From assembly GCA_002452295.1 (NCBI GenBank), contig DKEX01000101.1, positions 1 through 7,155 of the forward strand: a stretch of DNA of 7,155 nt, given 5' to 3'. A program made the translations under genes and the position numbers. The notes under the pieces are model-generated. The model was not told the origin of the DNA and ran no database searches. It saw nothing but the letters and a program-made list of their open reading frames with translations. The stretch is from Firmicutes bacterium UBA6811. GTDB taxonomy: Bacteria > Bacillota > SHA-98 > UBA4971. Position 1 is the first letter of the stretch. Every line of letters starts with the position of its first letter. Of this stretch, positions 6,242 to 7,155 are shown one piece after another.

Positions 6242-6527
6242 ATTGCGGGCGCGCGTGGTTGGTGGAGGGCAGGCGGGACAACACGATGACCTGGCTCGCC
6301 TCCTCCGCCCGGAGGGCGACGAGCGTATCCTTCACGCTGTACGCGGTGGGATCGCCCGCGGGGCTGCGCCGAACGGGGCTTACGCAAGCGCCGGGGACGA
6401 GCCCGATATCGAGCAGCCGCCTTCTCGTGAGGCCCGACGCCGCGAGGCGCGTGATGCGGCACGGGGAGCCGAGCGGCGCCGACGAGAGGGGGATCTCCCG
6501 CTCCTGCCTGGGTCCTTCGACACGCAT
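6234..6527 (-). CDS. feoA: FeoA ferrous-iron transport accessory protein
   Basis: A 97-residue SH3-like cytosolic protein that works with FeoB in Fe2+ uptake. The FeoA signature is complete: LGSPCRITRLA (19-29), RRRLLDIGLVPGACV (35-49), RRSPAGDPTAYSV (53-65) and LVALRAEEASQVIV (69-82). It is somewhat longer than the common 75-85 residues, with about 15 extra N-terminal residues and a short polar tail. The ATG at 6527 has AGGAGAG upstream, ending roughly 8 bases before it. Another ATG at 6535 is closer to that SD but out of frame. It is the first gene of feoA - feoB(GTPase) - feoB(permease); no FeoC-like gene is seen downstream. The feo promoter should lie in 6530-6700; a possible -10 (TACTAT, 6652 to 6647) has no good -35. 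Confidence 0.9.
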   Translation of the reverse strand: MRVEGPRQEREIPLSSAPLGSPCRITRLAASGLTRRRLLDIGLVPGACVSPVRRSPAGDPTAYSVKDTLVALRAEEASQVIVLSRLPSTNHARPQWR

Positions 6528-6658
6528 GGGACCATCTCTCCTCGCCTTACAATGACGTGGCGCTCACCTGCGCCCGGTGTCCATGGGCGGGGCGCGAAAC
6601 GGATGTCAGGGACGGGGTACGGGGGATGCCGAGGGCGACCACTACCATAGTATGAACG

Positions 6659-6692
6659 CCCCCGCTCTGACGGTGACCGTCACGCGCGGGGG
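6659..6692. repeat. GC-rich nested palindrome in the feo / B12 divergent region
   Basis: An outer inverted repeat, CCCCCGC (6659-6665) against GCGGGGG (6686-6692), encloses a near-perfect palindrome TGACGGT-G-ACCGTCA (6668-6682). It lies between genes transcribed away from each other, so a terminator is not expected, and no T-run follows on either strand. It would overlap the -35 area of the possible feo -10 at 6652-6647, so a repressor operator is one reading. No known iron-regulator box was recognised. Confidence 0.5.
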
Positions 6693-6742
6693 TTGCGCCA
6701 CGGTCTTAGCGTCAGGTGGTCCGATGGTCGGCGGGCTGCCCG

Positions 6743-6771
6743 TTGATCGGGGGTCCGTCCAGTGGTAGAAT
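6743..6771 (+). promoter_or_regulatory. Sigma-70-type promoter for the B12 riboswitch transcript
   Basis: TTGATC (6743-6748) and TAGAAT (6766-6771) are separated by exactly 17 bases. Transcription would begin near 6778, about 26 bases before the riboswitch closing helix. Its position directly ahead of a strongly supported riboswitch raises confidence. Confidence 0.65.
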
Positions 6772-6803
6772 AAGAGTGAATCCACAATCGATAGATGATC
6801 GAA

Positions 6804-7046
6804 GCTGACAGGTGCCCCGTCGGGGGAGAATAGGGAAGAGGCGCCAGGGCAGGCCCTGTGAGGCGAGCCCTGCAAGCCCGCGGTTCCCGCCACTGTACCC
6901 GGGGAGCAGCCCTTGCGGCCACTCCGGTCTGCGCTCTGCGATGCCGTGAGACGTCCACGAGATGCCCACGCATCGTGGAGGAAGGCGCCGGGGGAAGGCC
7001 TGAGGCACATGCGATGACCCGAAAGCCAGGAGACCTACCTGTCAGC
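6804..7046 (+). ncRNA. Cobalamin (B12) riboswitch
   Basis: An adenosylcobalamin-type aptamer, recognised by its ordered conserved blocks: AATAGGGAA (6829-6837), CCGCCACTGTA (6887-6897), GGGGAAGGC (6991-6999), GATGACCC (7013-7020) and the B12 box AAGCCAGGAGACCTACCT (7023-7040). The closing P1 helix is a perfect 10-bp pairing, GCTGACAGGT (6804-6813) with ACCTGTCAGC (7037-7046). At about 243 bases it is longer than average; part of the extra length is a peripheral hairpin (CCAC...GATG with CATCGTGG, 6955-6978). Cobalamin binding normally represses the downstream gene, which here begins just past the window end. Expected targets are cobalamin synthesis or transport genes or B12-independent isozymes. 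Confidence 0.95.
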
Positions 7047-7100
7047 ATCACCTTGCGCCTTCGGTGAAAGGGAGTGGCAGGTTGTTTTCTTGGAGGCAAC

Positions 7101-7134
7101 AGGCCCCGGCCGAAGGTCGGGGCCTTGTCGTTGT
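7101..7134 (+). terminator. Intrinsic terminator-like hairpin of the riboswitch expression platform
   Basis: An 11-bp stem, AGGCCCCGGCC (7101-7111) with GGTCGGGGCCT (7115-7125, one G-T pair), has a GAA loop and is followed by T-rich TTGTCGTTGT. It lies 54 bases after the aptamer and ahead of the SD at the window edge, so it fits premature termination when cobalamin is bound. The T-tract is interrupted, so strength is uncertain. A competing antiterminator was not worked out. Confidence 0.65.
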
Positions 7135-7142
7135 CACACTCG

Positions 7143-7150
7143 AGAGGAGG
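7143..7150 (+). promoter_or_regulatory. Ribosome binding site of the gene beyond the window edge
   Basis: AGAGGAGG is a strong SD; the window ends 5 bases later, so the start codon should fall within a few bases after position 7155. It marks the B12-regulated gene that is not visible here. Confidence 0.65.
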
Positions 7151-7155
7151 TACAC

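Noticed and set aside
6642..7099. Several open frames on both strands at the right end
   Set aside because: They overlap a cobalamin riboswitch with all conserved blocks in order; their translations have no recognisable domain and no SD-supported start.
1..7155. CRISPR array, tRNA or rRNA gene, insertion sequence or phage genes
   Set aside because: No regularly spaced repeats, cloverleaf-like sequences, transposase motifs or terminal inverted repeats were seen.

Overview
The window is GC-rich (gene bodies use mostly G or C at third codon positions). Its family content suggests an anaerobic, high-GC member of the Bacillota: GTG starts with strong Shine-Dalgarno (SD) sites, a clostridial-type FeoB core, a methionine gamma-lyase-like enzyme and a cobalamin riboswitch. 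This placement is inferred from family resemblance only; no rRNA or other marker gene is present.

Left part, + strand (1-3206). The 3' end of a uridine phosphorylase-family gene (start outside the window) is followed after 28 bp by a zinc-dependent medium-chain dehydrogenase, probably in one operon. A 327-bp gap (1683-2009) follows. It is not empty. It holds a set of nested inverted repeats that could fold as a three-way junction around a 17-codon ORF with a good SD, and just before the next gene a 14-codon ORF containing Cys, Trp and Met codons. That next gene is a 398-residue PLP enzyme of the Cys/Met-metabolism family, closest in length and sequence to methionine gamma-lyase.

Middle, - strand (3215-3989). 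A Uma2-family (PD-(D/E)XK fold) gene converges on the PLP gene with 8 bp between them. It has its own extended -10 promoter at 3851-3859.

Right part, - strand (3989-6527). This is a ferrous-iron uptake operon, feoA then feoB, with FeoB encoded as two polypeptides: a cytosolic GTPase protein (280 aa) and a membrane permease protein (466 aa). Their genes overlap by ATGA, and the split falls inside the region that in one-piece FeoB is the helical GDI/linker domain. FeoA, the GTPase and the permease would together import Fe2+.

Far right, + strand (6528-7155). A divergent intergenic region carries a GC-rich nested palindrome, a sigma-70-type promoter (TTGATC-17-TAGAAT), a complete cobalamin (B12) riboswitch with a 10-bp closing helix, an intrinsic terminator-like hairpin and, at the very edge, a strong SD. 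The regulated gene starts just beyond position 7155 and is likely a B12 synthesis, transport or B12-replaceable function.

Most notable: the split feoB and the structured, small-ORF-containing leader between the dehydrogenase and the PLP enzyme.
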